Positions 36,601 through 51,037 are shown, numbered from the stretch's first letter. The stretch: DNA of 64,000 nt from Cardinalis cardinalis (GCA_014549065.1 JACDOX010000040.1:5354095-5418094); one strand, 5' to 3'. Program-made: numbers and translations. Notes: generated from the sequence alone by a model not told the origin.

Positions 36601-39600
36601 TCATTCTTTAATTTGCTTAATTTCAGTGAGCTGTTGTTTCAGAAATTTTCCCATCTTTCAGCTCTGTGACTATTGCTTTGATGCCTTTAGCTATTCTTCC
36701 TCTGTCATTTCCATTTCAATATAGATTTTATAGTTCATTACCTGTCAATCAGTTTTAAATGGTGCAGTGTTCATTTTATCATGTTCTGTAAAAGTTGCAT
36801 GCTTTTTCCAATGTGCTACATTTATTTCAGTTTGAGCTCTATTTATTTCTCTAAGCACTGTAGCTATCTATAGTTATATTCATTTTAATGAGTATTTATT
36901 TTAGCAAATGCAGTATTTTGTTTTACATTCAATTTATCTGGCATGTTGAATCAAACAAGTGAATTCTGACTCAACTCTGAAATTCTATATCAAACAATTT
37001 TTTCCATGATATTTTTATTTGTCTTAGAGTTCTCAGCCTTCATCATAGCTTCCCTAAAATAAAACCAGCAAATTAACACAGAAATAAATACTTCTGTACA
37101 ACAAGTTCCTGCATTTTGTCTTTCTGAACCTGTGGGGCATGCCTTACNTCACAAAATAGCCTCTGCAATTTCCTGGACAGATAAAGCGGCTTTAGTTATT
37201 TAGTAAAAGATCCCCCAGTTGACATTTACTGCTCACATAGGGCTGCTCACAGTATGCCCTTATGTTGTGCAGAGACAGGAAGGTTTTTCATGTCTATTGA
37301 TGCGTGAAAATCTGAAGTTGACTTGTTTCATGTTTCTTTGCTATTTGGATAGCTGGTAACTTTCTGAATACTCTGGGAAATTTACAAAATGAGTTTGTGG
37401 ACAATGCAAATCATATACAAATTAGAAGAAATGTGAAAGTATTCTTAATTAGTTAAAGTCAAACCCATTGTCAGTAGTTAAGAATATATCTTCAGTCTAG
37501 GTCTGCTCAATGCCAGCAGTGCAAATAAAAACTACTGGATANTTTGCGGTGATTGCAGGTTAATATTTTATTTCTGCCCTTAGTCCAGCATGCTGCATCT
37601 GTTTTCCAGTAGTGGAATTAATATTTTGTAAAAATTACAACTTTCTTCTTGCAGTTGTGAATCCTTGAAGACAAGGAAGGCATGGATTGTTTATGGGCAA
37701 GATAGAAATATATATCAGCTGTTGGGGGAGGTATCAGTTCTTCTCCACTCAACTGCACCCATTGAGTGAAAATGGAATTTTGTGCATATAGTTTTAATGA
37801 ACATTCATTCAGAAACAGCTGTTGTTGCCTTCATAATGCACTGCACCACGGCAACTACTAAAAGAGTAGTTCTGCTATTGTTACTTGCCATTGTGACTCA
37901 ATTTATTCTCATTTCCCTGCTTTCGTCTATATACATTCACTAGCAGTAAACAAATGTCTTCAGCCTTGACAAATTACATCCATAATTTTAAAAAAAATAA
38001 ATTAATTATTCATACTGCTTTTTTGTCCTCTGTTTTCTAAGGAGGTATTTTTTATTCAACTGCATTAAGCTAGTATTTTTCTGTTTTATGATCAGTATTG
38101 CTACAGTGCATCTCTCATTGTCCTGTGCTGCAGATTGTCACAAAAATTCAGACATTTTTACTGAAAGCATGCTGTTGATCTGAAATGTCGACTCATCCTA
38201 AGTGCATTGAAACCATTCTGCTCTGCAGAAAGAAATAAAAATTAATTTACTATTGTACTTCCACTGTGCAGTGAGAGAAAGACTTCATGATTCTACTCCT
38301 GATTATAATTATTAGAAGCACATCATCCANATGGGAGATAAGTTAGCTATGAGGCTTTGACCTTGTTTCCCTTCACTGATGATAATACAGAATCTAGGAT
38401 TGTGTGTCATAATCTGGAAGACTGCTAGTTAAATATGTGATATAACTTAATGTGTGAATTTTTTCCCAGAACAACTAGAACAATTAGAAAATATAAGTAA
38501 TTGTATATATAATATATATAATAGAAATATTCTGGTTGAGAAAATTNTATGTAGGAACTGCTGCTTTGGATATCACAGCTAGGTCCATAGTGATGAGATC
38601 AGTCCTGAGAAAGCACATGGGTGTGGCCGGAGATATCTCTGAGGAATTGCAGTTCCAAGGGCAAGGGTCATGTTTAGTGTATGTACTGACATGAACTACA
38701 TCCCACAAACATTTGATGGACATCTTGAAATCTTTAAATTTGCTTCAGTCTTTATTCATGTCCACACAGACACTATTTATTTTACACACTAATTATTTTC
38801 CAGGTAGACCCTCTACCTACAGGCCTNTGTTTTCATGAATCATCTGGGAGACAAGGCTGACGGAATTATGACAATATTTTGAAGGTATGGTGAAGTGCAT
38901 AATTGTTGCCTCCCTTGGAGTCACTATCAAATTTCTCATCCCAGCCTCTTTCAAGGGACTAAGTGTTAAATTAATTTACATTTAACATTCCGATTTAGAA
39001 TTTCTGGTGANTGAGTTATGGTTACCATAGGCAAGGATTTTGCCTTTTTTTTTTTTGTGGCATTTAAGATACCACCTCTATGTCAACCTGGCTTTGTCTT
39101 TCTCAAGACCTCTTTCTCATGAGAAAAAGTTAGTTTGTCTCAGAGTGAAATACTGGATGAATTTGTCTTAGAGCATATATATTCTCTAGAGAAGAATACT
39201 CTTATAGACAGTAGAAGAAATTTTAGTGCATCTACTTGCCACATTAAATAGTTGCATACTGGTACTGTCGTAAGTCATGTTTCCCAGCCTCGGTGAATTT
39301 CCCGGTTCAAAACTAAAGATGTGCAACCTGTAATTTTCTTCTGTTACAGCCAATTTAGCAGTCATTGTGGTTTTATGTCCTCAGGTAAGAGATTAATCAG
39401 CATTCTCACTCCCCAGGAGAAATTTTTGAAAGTTCTAATAGGCTTTACCTACAGTTAAAGATCTGCTTTCCAGTATGATATTAATGGGCTCTTTCAATTC
39501 AAAAGTGCAGGCTCTGCTAACCTTAGATTTTATATCTTTCCATTTATATATCAAAAGAATTTTCAGTAGCTATGATTTCTACAGGAAAGCTTAGATCTGA

Positions 39601-42600
39601 TACAGGGTCTTAAGGCTAATTCCCCTTGTGTCATTTCCAGAAGGAAAAAGCAACACTTAACGGGCTTTTCAAGGCTTTACCAGAGGAGTTTTCTGGCTGC
39701 CATGCCTCTCCTGAGTCTCATGATTTCTCAATAAATACGATTCTCTGCACACTAGAGTATAAATTCTCACTGTCCTTTTACACTGGAAAACCTCCTTCCA
39801 AAGGTTTCTCAATGTCCTTGTNTAAAGGCTGAAAGACCTTAGGGGGNGACAGTGTCCTCACAAAAATTACCATCCTGGTTATCATAATATGCAAATGAAT
39901 GCTATCAAACTGCTGGCAGATAACCTCCCTTCTTTGCAAGGGCTCATTTGGCCATTGTAAGCAGTGACAGTGGCTTCTCAGTGGAACATTGCACCCTTGG
40001 CAGGTGCAGAGGCCACCTGGAGCTCTGTTCACACTTATACTAAGCATTATGCACTTGCTGATGCATTCTGTGATGATGCTGCCTTTGGGAGTTATCTTTC
40101 AATCTTTGTTCAGTTAAGAACTCTAAGGTTCCTCCTCCAGGTAATTGTTAGTTCCTCCTCTTCTCAGNCACCCACAGTGTGAGTGAACATACAGAGAATT
40201 GCTTCAAAGATATTTANAATACTCCCTTCCATCTCTCTCTTTCTCTCAAAGTCTTACCTAATTTGCTGTATGTTTTAAGAGGAACTGAAAAGAAGGGACA
40301 ACAGCTTTGCCCTGTGTTTATTGCTAACCCTCAAGGAGGGAGCACCAGGAAGGACAACGCACACAGATGTTTTCCAATAGTACTAACCAGTGCATACTAA
40401 TAGTGTGACAGATAGATGACACNTCTCAGTGAAGGAAAGCTATCAGTGTGTATATCCAAACAATCTACTTACAAGAAAATTGGGTATCTTAGTTTTGTAG
40501 AGGAAAACAAGAGATATCTTCTGAGTGCAGAGCNTTTTTTTAAATTCCAGTAAAAATATTGAGGTGAATTNCAGCTGACACTTTTTCCCTAAACACATCT
40601 TGAGGCAAGTTTTTATTTTTTAGAAATGCTGGTATAAATANTCTTATAAATTTATAGATAATCAGAGCAATAGACCAAGTACATTTGCTTCATTTACACA
40701 TACCCAATGAGAACTTNTGCTAATTATTCATATAGTACCACTTTTAAGGTGACACATAAANTCAAATACAGTAAAACCTTCTTTTAAGCTGAGCAGTAAA
40801 CCTTGAAAAATACAGAATCAGTTAAGTGCTGTCCAAAGTAGTGTGAAAGAGTGATTGACAGAAAAAAAAGGAAGTAATCTAGATATAAGTGTGACACATT
40901 TGAAATCAACATATATATTCAAATGGATTTTTTTTATTTAGGAATACAGTGCAAATATTTGAAAGGGAACATCTAAAACAGAGTGTAATGCCTAAATGCA
41001 ATTATGTCATATAATCTTAAATCTATTTCATAGGGTAGCTAAATTCACTTTTGCTGTGGTTTTTCCTCTGTTTATAAGTGCAAGCTTGCTCTTCTCTTTT
41101 AAAATTATAAATCTCCTTCTCACTTCTGGTCAACATTATTTACTGTCAGCTTAAATCCATTTGTTTTGACAACTTTGTCCTTGAACTTGAATGGTAATCC
41201 TGCCTCCCTACTATTCAAGTTCTTGAGTACAAGTATATTTTCAGTCAGTCTTAATTTTGGTTGGTTAAATATTTTAAGTCTTTATCNTAGGATCTGCATC
41301 TAACTTCCATTTAAAGTTTACTAAATTCTTTGATCCATTTCTACATATGCATTCTCATTAACTTTCACACAGTTCCCCTTATACCTTACTATGCTACAGA
41401 TCAAATCTGACAGAAAGAATGCGATTAATATATAGCCTTATCGTCAGCGTAAAACTTATTTATGCCTCTTTTTAAATCTTTATTTCTGTAGCTATAGAAT
41501 CCTTTCATATAGATTCCCTATCTTTTTTTCCTTTTTAAAATCTAAATCAGTCCCTTTTTATAAATTGTTCACAATAGCAGGCACACTGAGGATCCCAAAA
41601 TGAGTTGCAGATGTCATATAGCCAGAAGTTTTAAACACAAATTCTCAATTTTTCCTTCTATAGATATGGTTTCCTGAAGCCGCTAAGTCACTGCNTATGA
41701 ACCAATACTACCTGGGAACACCATAGCCTTGCCCATATTAAGTAGATTACATCAACCTCTCCAAATCCATGCTTTCCGTTTTTCTTGCCTAAAGTGCTCA
41801 AAGCAGNAAGTAGTCTTAGAGAGTGTCCAAAACAAGCAGTGACTTCTGATTTTCATCCACCAAACCTTGGCTGAAGTCTGTTACTCTTCACTTGTGAAGC
41901 AGAATCACCTTTAGAGGAATCAAACATGAAACTAGGTTTCCAGATTCCACTCTGAGGATTGTCTTTACAATTTATCTGATGAATATTTCAAACAACTTCA
42001 TCAATTTCAACACAGTGNATGACTAAGATTTTATTCACTGTCATTGCTTTGAAGCCCCATCTTTTTCCCTGGGTTGTGTTTTCTGTCTTCAACATGCATA
42101 GAACTTGACCTGTGAGCTGTGAGAAAAAATTATTTTGTGTTTGTGTTCTGTGTTTTGGAGGAGTTTTGTTGTAGTTGGTTTTGAGGGTTTCATGCGGCTT
42201 TTTGTTTTAAGTTCAGGATGCCTTAAATAAAGAGGGAATTGTGGCAGAATTCCACATATTCCATAAGGACATATCCATAAGGACTGTTGTAGCATATGAG
42301 GTTTTTTTATAAGGCAAGTGGATGTACTGGGCATCATTGTAGGTCAGTTCAAACTAGAAAGAACTAAACCTGGTGTTTTCTTTTTTATACCACCTGTACA
42401 GAAGTTCTAGTGGGGATGGAAGAGATTATCAGGATGTTTTTTGTCTCAGCAGNAGCAATTTGTTTTCCTTTTGCATTCATGTAGGACAGAGGTAAAAAAA
42501 CTTCACTTGTGCCTAAAATTCTTGCAAGTCCTTTTCAGGCAGATGACTCAAGGAGAGCAATACCTAACATATCAAATCCATCTTGTGCAGTCCCACTGGA

Positions 42601-45600
42601 GAGATAGAACTCCTTTTTTCCTCTTGCACTACACCCAGGAAAATCTTTGTAATTTTTTTAACAAAGAAACACAGCTGATGTGCAGAGACAGCAAACATCT
42701 ATTATTAGACCATCAAAATTTTTTTTTAAAACTCAAACAAAGAAAAATGCCAAGAAGATACAGTGATGTGAGCATTTAAGGATAAATTAACTGCAGCTCA
42801 TTATACATAAATAAACAGAGAAACAAATGGTAAGACTGTTGTATACTGACCTTCTACCCCTTTCTCTAGCCTTGTGCTGCCCTTCATTCCAAAGTATGGC
42901 CACAATGTCATGAAATCATTGTTGAAAGAAGTATGACATCCATGGGTGAGGTTCCTTCCCCTCACTTGTGGCCTTAACTGGAGTTCATCTTGTAAGTTTG
43001 CTGACATGGTCTAATTTATNATTCTTTTCTTATTTACTCACCAAGCTGATTTTTTTCTTTTTTTGTACGCAGTATTTTACATGTATGAGATAATTCTTTG
43101 TTTTTGTCGTCATCCCTAAACCAAGTCTAACATATCTCACAAGGCTGTTTTTCTGCAATTACTGCTAAATTTTTTTAGAGCCCTTAGGTTCTCTGGCATG
43201 TATTTTCAAACACTAGTATATATCCTGTGCTTCTAGATATCACTTCCTTTATCTGAGATGGTAGATAACTCACTCTCCACAGAACAATTATCTGTAGTTA
43301 TTGTATAATATATACAAAAATGCNTACATAGTATTCTAACAGTAAATGTTCAAACATCTACTTGCACNAAGCTAAGTAAAAGCTAATATTAGGTCAATAG
43401 CTGTCACCTGCTTATAAGAAATCTGTGATTCTCTGGAAATCCTGAAAAACAAAAAAGTCCTGAGTCCTTGTACCGTTAATACAAAGTTTCTGACCCTGTT
43501 TTTAAAGACAGCAATNTCTTATTCACAGGAATATATACCCTATAAATTGAGCTATTTCAAAATCTTCATTCTTACATTTTTTTGTCATCATTGCTGTGAT
43601 TCTCCAGTTTTTCTGTCATCTATTCTTTTTTTACTATAATTTCTTTTATGGCATTCATATAGAATCCTTTTTTCTTTTTTAGGTTCTGATTATTCATTTC
43701 TTTATCTTTTTTTTTCCTCTGCTGCCAAGATCTTAAATTTTTTTGTTTTATTCTCCATATTTATCATGATCTATTTAATTACTAATGAAATCTGAGTAAT
43801 AATTGAAAATATTTATTGCTTAAAAAAAAATTACAATAAATTATTCTGTCAGCCTGCAGCGGGTTTTGTTGTTTTATTGTTATTTCAATTCTATTCCTGT
43901 CAGGAAAGCGTGAATCTAAATTATGGATAGTCTAATACTATACTGCACTTATTATAAATAACAGTTATTAAAATGTACTGAACCATGACATGAATTTTTA
44001 TTTATAAAAGGATAGCTATTTCAGTTTTAGAACTTTAAAAAGGCTGTAAATATCTGATGCTTATCTTTTTTAACCACAATTTGCAGATGATGGTGAAGCT
44101 TGAAGCATAAGACAAAAATTGCAAACAAAAATTTTTCCATGTTCCTTTGTCTTGGACAAAAATAAAAAGTATTATATAAGGGTGTTTATATAACTGGAAC
44201 CATTGATTTACTAATACCACACTATCATTCTTGGAAATACAACTCAAAATGCTTCAGCTTTGAAGATTAATGCATAGCTTGGAGCGCCACAGCAGTTCAG
44301 ATAGCAGTTGTTATGAAGCCCTTTATTGTGTCAATAGGGCAGAAAAGATTAAAACAATAAAAAGAAAGTGATGATTCTGAATTCTTCCATTCTCCTTATA
44401 GCTCAGTCAATACAGTTTAGTTACCTTTGAAGTTTTTAATATTCCAAAGTCATCCTTAGATATACTTTATTATAAACAGGAAGAGAAAGGTTATGACGGG
44501 GACCCTATGAAGTATAACCATTATCTTGAGGCAATTGCAAACAGCAGACAATAACATATAAGAGTATATGTCTTAGAACTCAAACTAAGAAGTATTATCA
44601 GAGTTTTTGTGACTAGCTTTCGGATAATGACATTCCAGCTTCAAGTACTTGTAGCCTAGTGCTATAAATGAGAGGACAAAAAATAAATGCAGCCAAGTAG
44701 CTCAACCGAGGTATAATGCCTTAGGGCTTCTTTAACTATTTGAGTTTATTTTGAGGGATGAGGGAAAAAATAAAAAAGGAGTATGATTGAGAAATGAAAA
44801 GGGAATTCAAATTGTATGTCTGCTGAAAACTTACAAAGAAGCTTTATTGTACAGGCTGTGAATTAGTTTCTAATCACAGGATTGAGATCATTTACCATTG
44901 CTTGTGTATGAGAGTAACTTTTGGTGTTGTTTGGCTATGGAAATATTTATGNTACTATCTAACTTGGTATCTGTACATTTAACAGTATGCAAAGTGAAAG
45001 AGACTTATTTTTGTGCTTCTGTTTTATATAGCAAAAACTGAGCACTGAAAAATAATAAAAATACTTCTTTTTCATTTTTGAGGTTGCCTGAACTGAAAAA
45101 GAATTGCAGTTTGCCCAGTTTTCAACCATGGTCTTAACGCACTGACCCTGTGAAATGTCAGATGAAGGTAATGTTTATCATTCTCACTCATCTTCCCAGG
45201 TACTCAGTCTAATAGTGAATGTGGGATGAACATGATGGCATGATGTGACATAGTGGTTTTCTAAAATTGCATGGTTAATATGCATGCAGGAGAGTGTGAG
45301 GACATAATGTGGCCTTTCAGAGCAAATTAGGTTTCTCAGTTTTTCAAGATGTGAACAAGACAATCTGGAGTACTTTAGGTTTGCTCATGCCATATGTTCT
45401 GTCTCCCTTTCTCATCACATTTTTTTCTAATTTCCAAATTTCATTCAATATTTTTCCTATCATTTCCTCCTTGAACATCTTTTTTGCATCAGTATTTGTA
45501 AATTACATCAGAAATTGGCTAGGATTTTGAGAATGCTTTCTCTTAAGAGAGTAAATGCAAAATACCAGGAGAACATTAAACTTATAAAGCAAGGTTTTCT

Positions 45601-47227
45601 TACAATAGTGAGACAAACATATTTTTAAATTGTAAAATCTCAGACCTCCTGGCTCAGAGAGTGAAAGTAGGGAGATTTGTACACAGCCTCTACTTTTTAT
45701 ACTCTGTCTTTTCAGGATGAATATTTGCACCATTCTTTTTGCCTTTTACAACAATACAAGACAACAGCTGAGTGCCATCAGACTTCAGCTGATGCACTCT
45801 GAATCTCTGTTCTGCCTATTGCCCTATGCACTTGGCTGGTCACCCCTGTCCTTCTCCTTTCAGTGGTTTCCCAGCCTCTGCTTGCCCATGGTATCCTTTG
45901 GCTCATTTTTCATATGCCCATCAGAAGACTGAAAAGTCCAGACATTTGCAGAAAAAACAAAATTCCATCTTTCCATAAGTTTCTATCTGATTGAATTACA
46001 GCAGCCAGGAAAGACAAATAAGCAGCTTTTTGACTTTGCTGCCCAACCATTCAATTTTAAAGACGTACAGTAAAACCCAGTAAGCAAGCAAACCAAGGAA
46101 AAAAACCAGTCATGATTGTCTTCATCTGACCTTTATAAAACATTCTTATTCTACTATATTCAGTGAAACAGATGGCTTAAAGCCTTGCAAAAAGGAGAAG
46201 GCACACTATAGGAACAGACCACTCCAATGGTTGCTCTCATCTATCTTGGCACAGCTTTCCAGTAGTGCAGATCCTAACCATCTAAGAAAAACACTGTCTG
46301 CTCTTTCAGATTCACACATCAGAAAAAAATCAGTGTTTTACTCAGGAGATTATCTCTTTTTCTCCTGAAAGAACAATCCTACCAGTATATTCTCAGCTGT
46401 GCTTTAAGCAGGATGCAAACAATAATAGACGTGGCTTGATTTTCAATTTTTAGTTCTAGAATAAGTTGAAGCAATTGAGGAGCAGAAAAAAAAGCTACTA
46501 ATCCATACATTGGTGGATTTGTTTTGATCAGCACCTTCTGTCTACACAATGTAATAGGACCTACTGTAATTTTCAAACAATAAACNCAGCGCTGGAATTA
46601 TCTGGCTATCAGTAACCTAAATTTCACTGCAGACTTTGGTTTAACACTTTTGTACTAAATCCTAAAAAAAAAATGGTTTGAATGATCTAATTTTTCTTAA
46701 CCTGGAATCAAGTATAGGTTGTTATTTTAAGGTACAGCCTAATCTGTGGCTGAACTAGATAACTTCACTACAGATGAACCTGAAGTGGAACAGAAATGTA
46801 GAGACCACATTGTAATTTCAAATATTTACTCTTTAAATTCTTTTTATGCAGTCATCAGGAGCATCAGGAGGAGTATGATGCTTGTGGAAGGAGTTTTTTT
46901 CCCCACTTGTGGTTCTACTTGAGTTTGTTCTTTTTCTAGACACAATGGTCTTGCTCTTCATTAATTCATGTTTTCATTTTACATTCAAGTCTTATTATAC
47001 ACATGATATTTTGTATATCCTGGATGTCTGATGTGTTTTCTCTGTCTGATTCCTAAGACCAGTTTCACCCTAGTCAAAAAGTTGCAATTTTTTAATGTCA
47101 AGTAATTACTCATTTGTGGTGGTGATTATAGTCCTGGGGCCTCTATATTTTTCTGTGCTTTTATTTTGAAGAACTCTGTTAACATCCTATACTTTCACCT
47201 TTGGGAACTTTTTGTTAAGATCTGATT
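33605..47227. other. long unannotated tract, almost repeat-free
   Basis: Over about 13.6 kb no gene, RNA gene or confident mobile element is recognised. Noted within it are a (CAAA)n run at 35,878-35,898, chance-level splice-site pairs at 35,761-35,829 and 39,350-39,384, and a 73-codon open frame at 39,964-40,182. There is also a T/C-rich stretch at 43,560-43,760. Single ambiguous bases are more frequent at 39.8-43.5 kb. Slowly evolving non-coding elements could be present, but sequence alone cannot show them. Confidence 0.5.
35878..35898. repeat. (AAAC)n microsatellite
   Basis: About five tandem AAAC units with an imperfect start form a simple repeat. Confidence 0.85.
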
Positions 47228-47873
47228 TGTGAGAGATGCCTCTGCTGTGCAAATGAGATCATATGCTGAAGTCAATAATACAGATGTTATTTAACAGAGA
47301 AATAGAAATAGAATAGTGCTGAAAAGGGAGAGAGGAGGAGAGAGATCAAGCAGATGATAGTCACCGTCCATGGATTCTGTGGCCTCCTGTTGGTCCTTCT
47401 TCACCCTGTGCTTGTAGGTGGTGGGGGTCCCTGATGTTGTTGAAAAGTTTTCACTATTTATACATTTTAGCATATAAAGGAATTAATACTTATTGGCTAC
47501 AGAATTCTTTTATTCTACTGGTTAAATGATACCCTCACTTCTAATGCTAATTAGTAGTCCCATGCCCAGTCTTTCTCTCCTTTTGAGTTGGCAGGTTTCT
47601 TGAGTCAGTGGACTGTGAGTTAGTCACTATCTCCTCTTGCTGAAATTACCTTTCACCCAGTCTGAGCTGATTTCANCACAGCTGCTGAGTTGGCTTTCTT
47701 TGTGATCTATAAATTCTCCATTCTATGTGTCCATTGTCACTTGTAGAATCTTCTCCTGCAGCCTGTTAACCTCCCCCCTAGGTCTGAGATAACACTTGGA
47801 CAACAATATAATCTTTTTCTTTTCTCAAATTCCTGTTAAGGTGGCTTAATTTACAATCCACAATGAAGCAACA
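47228..47873 (-). mobile_element. solo LTR, probable ERVK-type, uncertain edges
   Basis: Read on the minus strand, this has LTR architecture: an upstream region, a TATA box TATAAATA (plus 47,455-47,462), then a downstream region ending GCAGAGGCATCTCTCACA at the left edge (47,228). The left edge is fairly clear because the plus strand opens TGTGAGAGATGCC. The right edge could be near 47,790 or at 47,873, where the plus strand ends GAAGCAACA. With the latter, flanks CTGATT (left) and CTGCCT (right) would be a degenerate 6-bp duplication, which is weak support. An ORF of 60 aa at the left is incidental. Confidence 0.5.
47455..47462 (-). promoter_or_regulatory. TATA box in minus-strand LTR
   Basis: TATAAATA on the minus strand, inside the LTR-like element, sets the likely orientation of that element. 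No activity is implied. Confidence 0.45.
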
Positions 47874-49351
47874 CTGCCTACAGAGAAGATTGGGATGTTT
47901 TGTAGAAGACAAAAAGAAATAGAGAGGTCTGAAATCTGTCTATGTTCTACCATTTTATTGTAGAATGGATCCATCTCTCCAGAAATTTTCTATGTCATGT
48001 CAACATTTTATCTTCTAAGAAAAAAATTGCTTTTCATTTACCTCCAAAGATTTTTCTTCAACATTGTCATTTTAGTTTGGATCAAGACTACATTTTTAGA
48101 GCAGCTCTCTCCAGTGCCACTGTTTATTATGCTTTGNTTTATTCACACAGTGGTCTCAGCAAGCATACAAGCTAGTTAGTTGTGGGTTTTTTGCTTTAAC
48201 AATAATAAATTGGAAAATGCATTTCAGAACCATATTCTCCTATTGCTAAGGTACTTTCAGCCCATGAACCAGACTAAATTTAAGCTGGAGTAAATCCTGA
48301 TGAAGTATATATCCTGTGGTCACCATGTCCTTAGCACCAGTTTTCTCCATAGGTCTGCAGTAATTGGGCCATGCTGGCTGCTGCTGGAGGCACAGCCTGA
48401 AGTGTTTATCATGAGAAACAGGAATTTCCAAAAAGTGAGCCTTTCAGCAGTTCTGAGAAAGTCTGTTTGCTGTTCATTTTGCACTGCAGGCTTCTTACTG
48501 CTTTCTCTCATTCAAAGCCTCAGTCCTGGAGCTTATTCTATTCAACCATGCTTAATTTCTGTCAGGGAGCAGGACATCACTCCCTCACACCAGCCCCAGA
48601 GACGGTAGCCAGAAGGAGTAAATTGATCCAATTTCAGCATTTTGATGTAAAATTTAACACGCTAAAAGTAAGAGATAGTGAATAACTAACACAGAAAAAT
48701 AAGAAAATTGAAAACAAGTGAAATTCTTGCTGAAAAAAAAAAGTGAACTTTACAATTTGCTNGATTGAAATATTGTGTAGATGATATTGTAAATGACTTG
48801 AAGTTCCTAGACTNTCTTAAGAGTTTTGGATGAGCTGAATATTTNAAATCAACTGTGAATAGCTGTCATNCTGTGTANATTATGTATGTTTATACACACA
48901 GATACCCAAATTTCAAATAATTTATATCATTCTCCATTGGAAAAAAACCCCAAACACAATGTGTTTATACATGCTTTCAACTTAATGCAGATCAAATAAT
49001 TTGTATCAAACCCATGTAATTTCTCTCAAGCCTCTTGTGAAGCTTTTTGTGTTTAACTNAGGCTTTGATTTCTTCTGATCTTCCTCTGCAAGGGGAAATG
49101 AACATGGAATGTCACTGACATCATTTAATGTCTATCCATCTCTNTCCATACATTCCTTATACAAACATTTAGAGAAGAAACTTGAAAACATTTGTTACTT
49201 GAAAATTAAATTTGTTTACAATTCAACTGCTATTAAATCTCTAAGTACTCTATGAAAGCACATTTAGACTTTTCTCACAAGGTTCTTCTTTTTTATTTTT
49301 TGATGAGTCACATTTCTCTTACATAACGGATGGTTAAATGGTGATTCAGGA

Positions 49352-49390
49352 TGATAATTAGTCTTTTTAATATTGATAATTAGTCTTTTT
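49352..49390. repeat. 17-bp direct repeat, 22-bp period
   Basis: TGATAATTAGTCTTTTT occurs at 49,352-49,368 and again, identically, at 49,374-49,390, separated by 5 bp. It is a simple local duplication. Confidence 0.9.
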
Positions 49391-51017
49391 CCATCTAACC
49401 TTAGGTAGACACATTCCTCTGAGATTATGCTATTCATTTTTAAAGACTAGTAGATACGCTCTAAAAGACTTCTGTAATGAATCCTTTATAAACAAAAAAA
49501 TCATTATTAACTCTGGTAGAGTAAACACATGATACCAGCAAAACAGTTTGCAGCACTATGGCATTTTCAAGGAGTGATTTACATGTTTCAACACTCCCTT
49601 ACTGTGAGAGCTCTTCAAACAGAAGGAAATACTTCAAAAGTTCAGGAAAAGCAGCTATTTTGTTGGACCTGTAGAATTTGCTTTGGGATGTGGTCATTTA
49701 TCAAGAGATGAAGAAGAAGGGAGACAGTGTGGTTAAAATAGAATCCATGTGTATCATGTCANCTTTTTTCCCTCCTATTTTGGTGAGAAATTCCAGCTTG
49801 GTTTCAGAGACTTTTTGTTGCATGACTGATATATTTTTTACAGCAAAATTTAATCTTGATAAATTAACAAATTTTGACTACCACTGCCCCTCCTTAAAAA
49901 AAAAAAAGTTGTTGAATGCTGAAATATTAGAGGTTTTCTAAAACAAATTCTAAAAATCTCTCCAATTCTAGCTCCTTAATTAGTCAAAGTGTTTTGTCTA
50001 GGCTGAAGCAGAAATGTAATAGTTGTATGAAGATAATTATTACTCAAGGGAAGGAAAGAAAGGTGAGTATCTTGATATCTGTATCTTTACTCCAGATATT
50101 GATGCTTTTCAGCATTGATAAACTCAGATAAGAATGAAAGAATCAGTCTGAGAAAGTAAACAGCAATAACTATATTTTAGGTAGCCTTGATCCTACCATT
50201 TCTCACAATACTAGAAAACATCTCTTAAAGAGAATAATAGATGCTGAGAACCTGGTCTAAAATGCATATTTGAGATGAACTTACAATCGGGTTAAGTATA
50301 TAGATCAAATTTTATTTTTAAAGATAATGAGCATGGGGAGAACTGGTTTTGAGAGGTTAAAGAGGCTGAGCTAGAGGGAATGTATAAATTGCATATTGAT
50401 GCAGAGCAAAGTGTGATTTGAACCTTTGCTTTATCCTTTCAACACTGCAGGGAGAGTCAGATAATTGACAATTTCATGGATGGCTTCTAATCTTTTTAAT
50501 TTTAGAAATTTAATGTCACGTTTATTGTTTGCTTATAAAATATAAATACTGCAGCTACAGTCAGTAAAATACTTCCTGGCATGCTTGTATGCATTCTGAG
50601 GTAATTTCAGCATAAGACTTGTTATATGCATTGCTCACAGGAGGTGATNTTTAAAGGATAAGGGTCAGAGGTAGCAGCTAATAGGAAAGTATCTGTGTGA
50701 AAGGAAGGTTATTTCTCTGCAGAAAATATATTCAGTTTTGTTCTCATCCTGACTCTCTCTATTGCNCAGTCTTTATTGCATTTCAATAGATATCTAGCAA
50801 ATATTTTAAGCCCAACATATGAATACCTCATCATTCTATACATTGGCAAAATTCTCAAAAGTGGATATTTTGAATTGTGCTTAAAAATCCATAGACATCA
50901 TTCTTGCTATATTTTCCCTTTCAAAGGTGCAAAAATGAGCCAGAATTTGTATTTGTATTCTTGTTTTGAAACTACTTACTTGCCTGAGTAATTCAGAGGG
51001 GATCACTTTATTTGTGT

Positions 51018-51037
51018 CTTCCATACATGTATGGAAG
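51018..51037. repeat. 20-bp perfect palindrome
   Basis: CTTCCATACATGTATGGAAG equals its own reverse complement. The next base on the right is ambiguous (51,038). If it were A, the palindrome would extend to 26 bp (51,015-51,040), because the two positions beyond it also pair. Confidence 0.95.

Noticed and set aside
43560..43760. T/C-rich stretch as a strong branch and acceptor region
   Set aside because: No open exon with a good donor follows within a plausible distance, so it is noted only as a composition feature.
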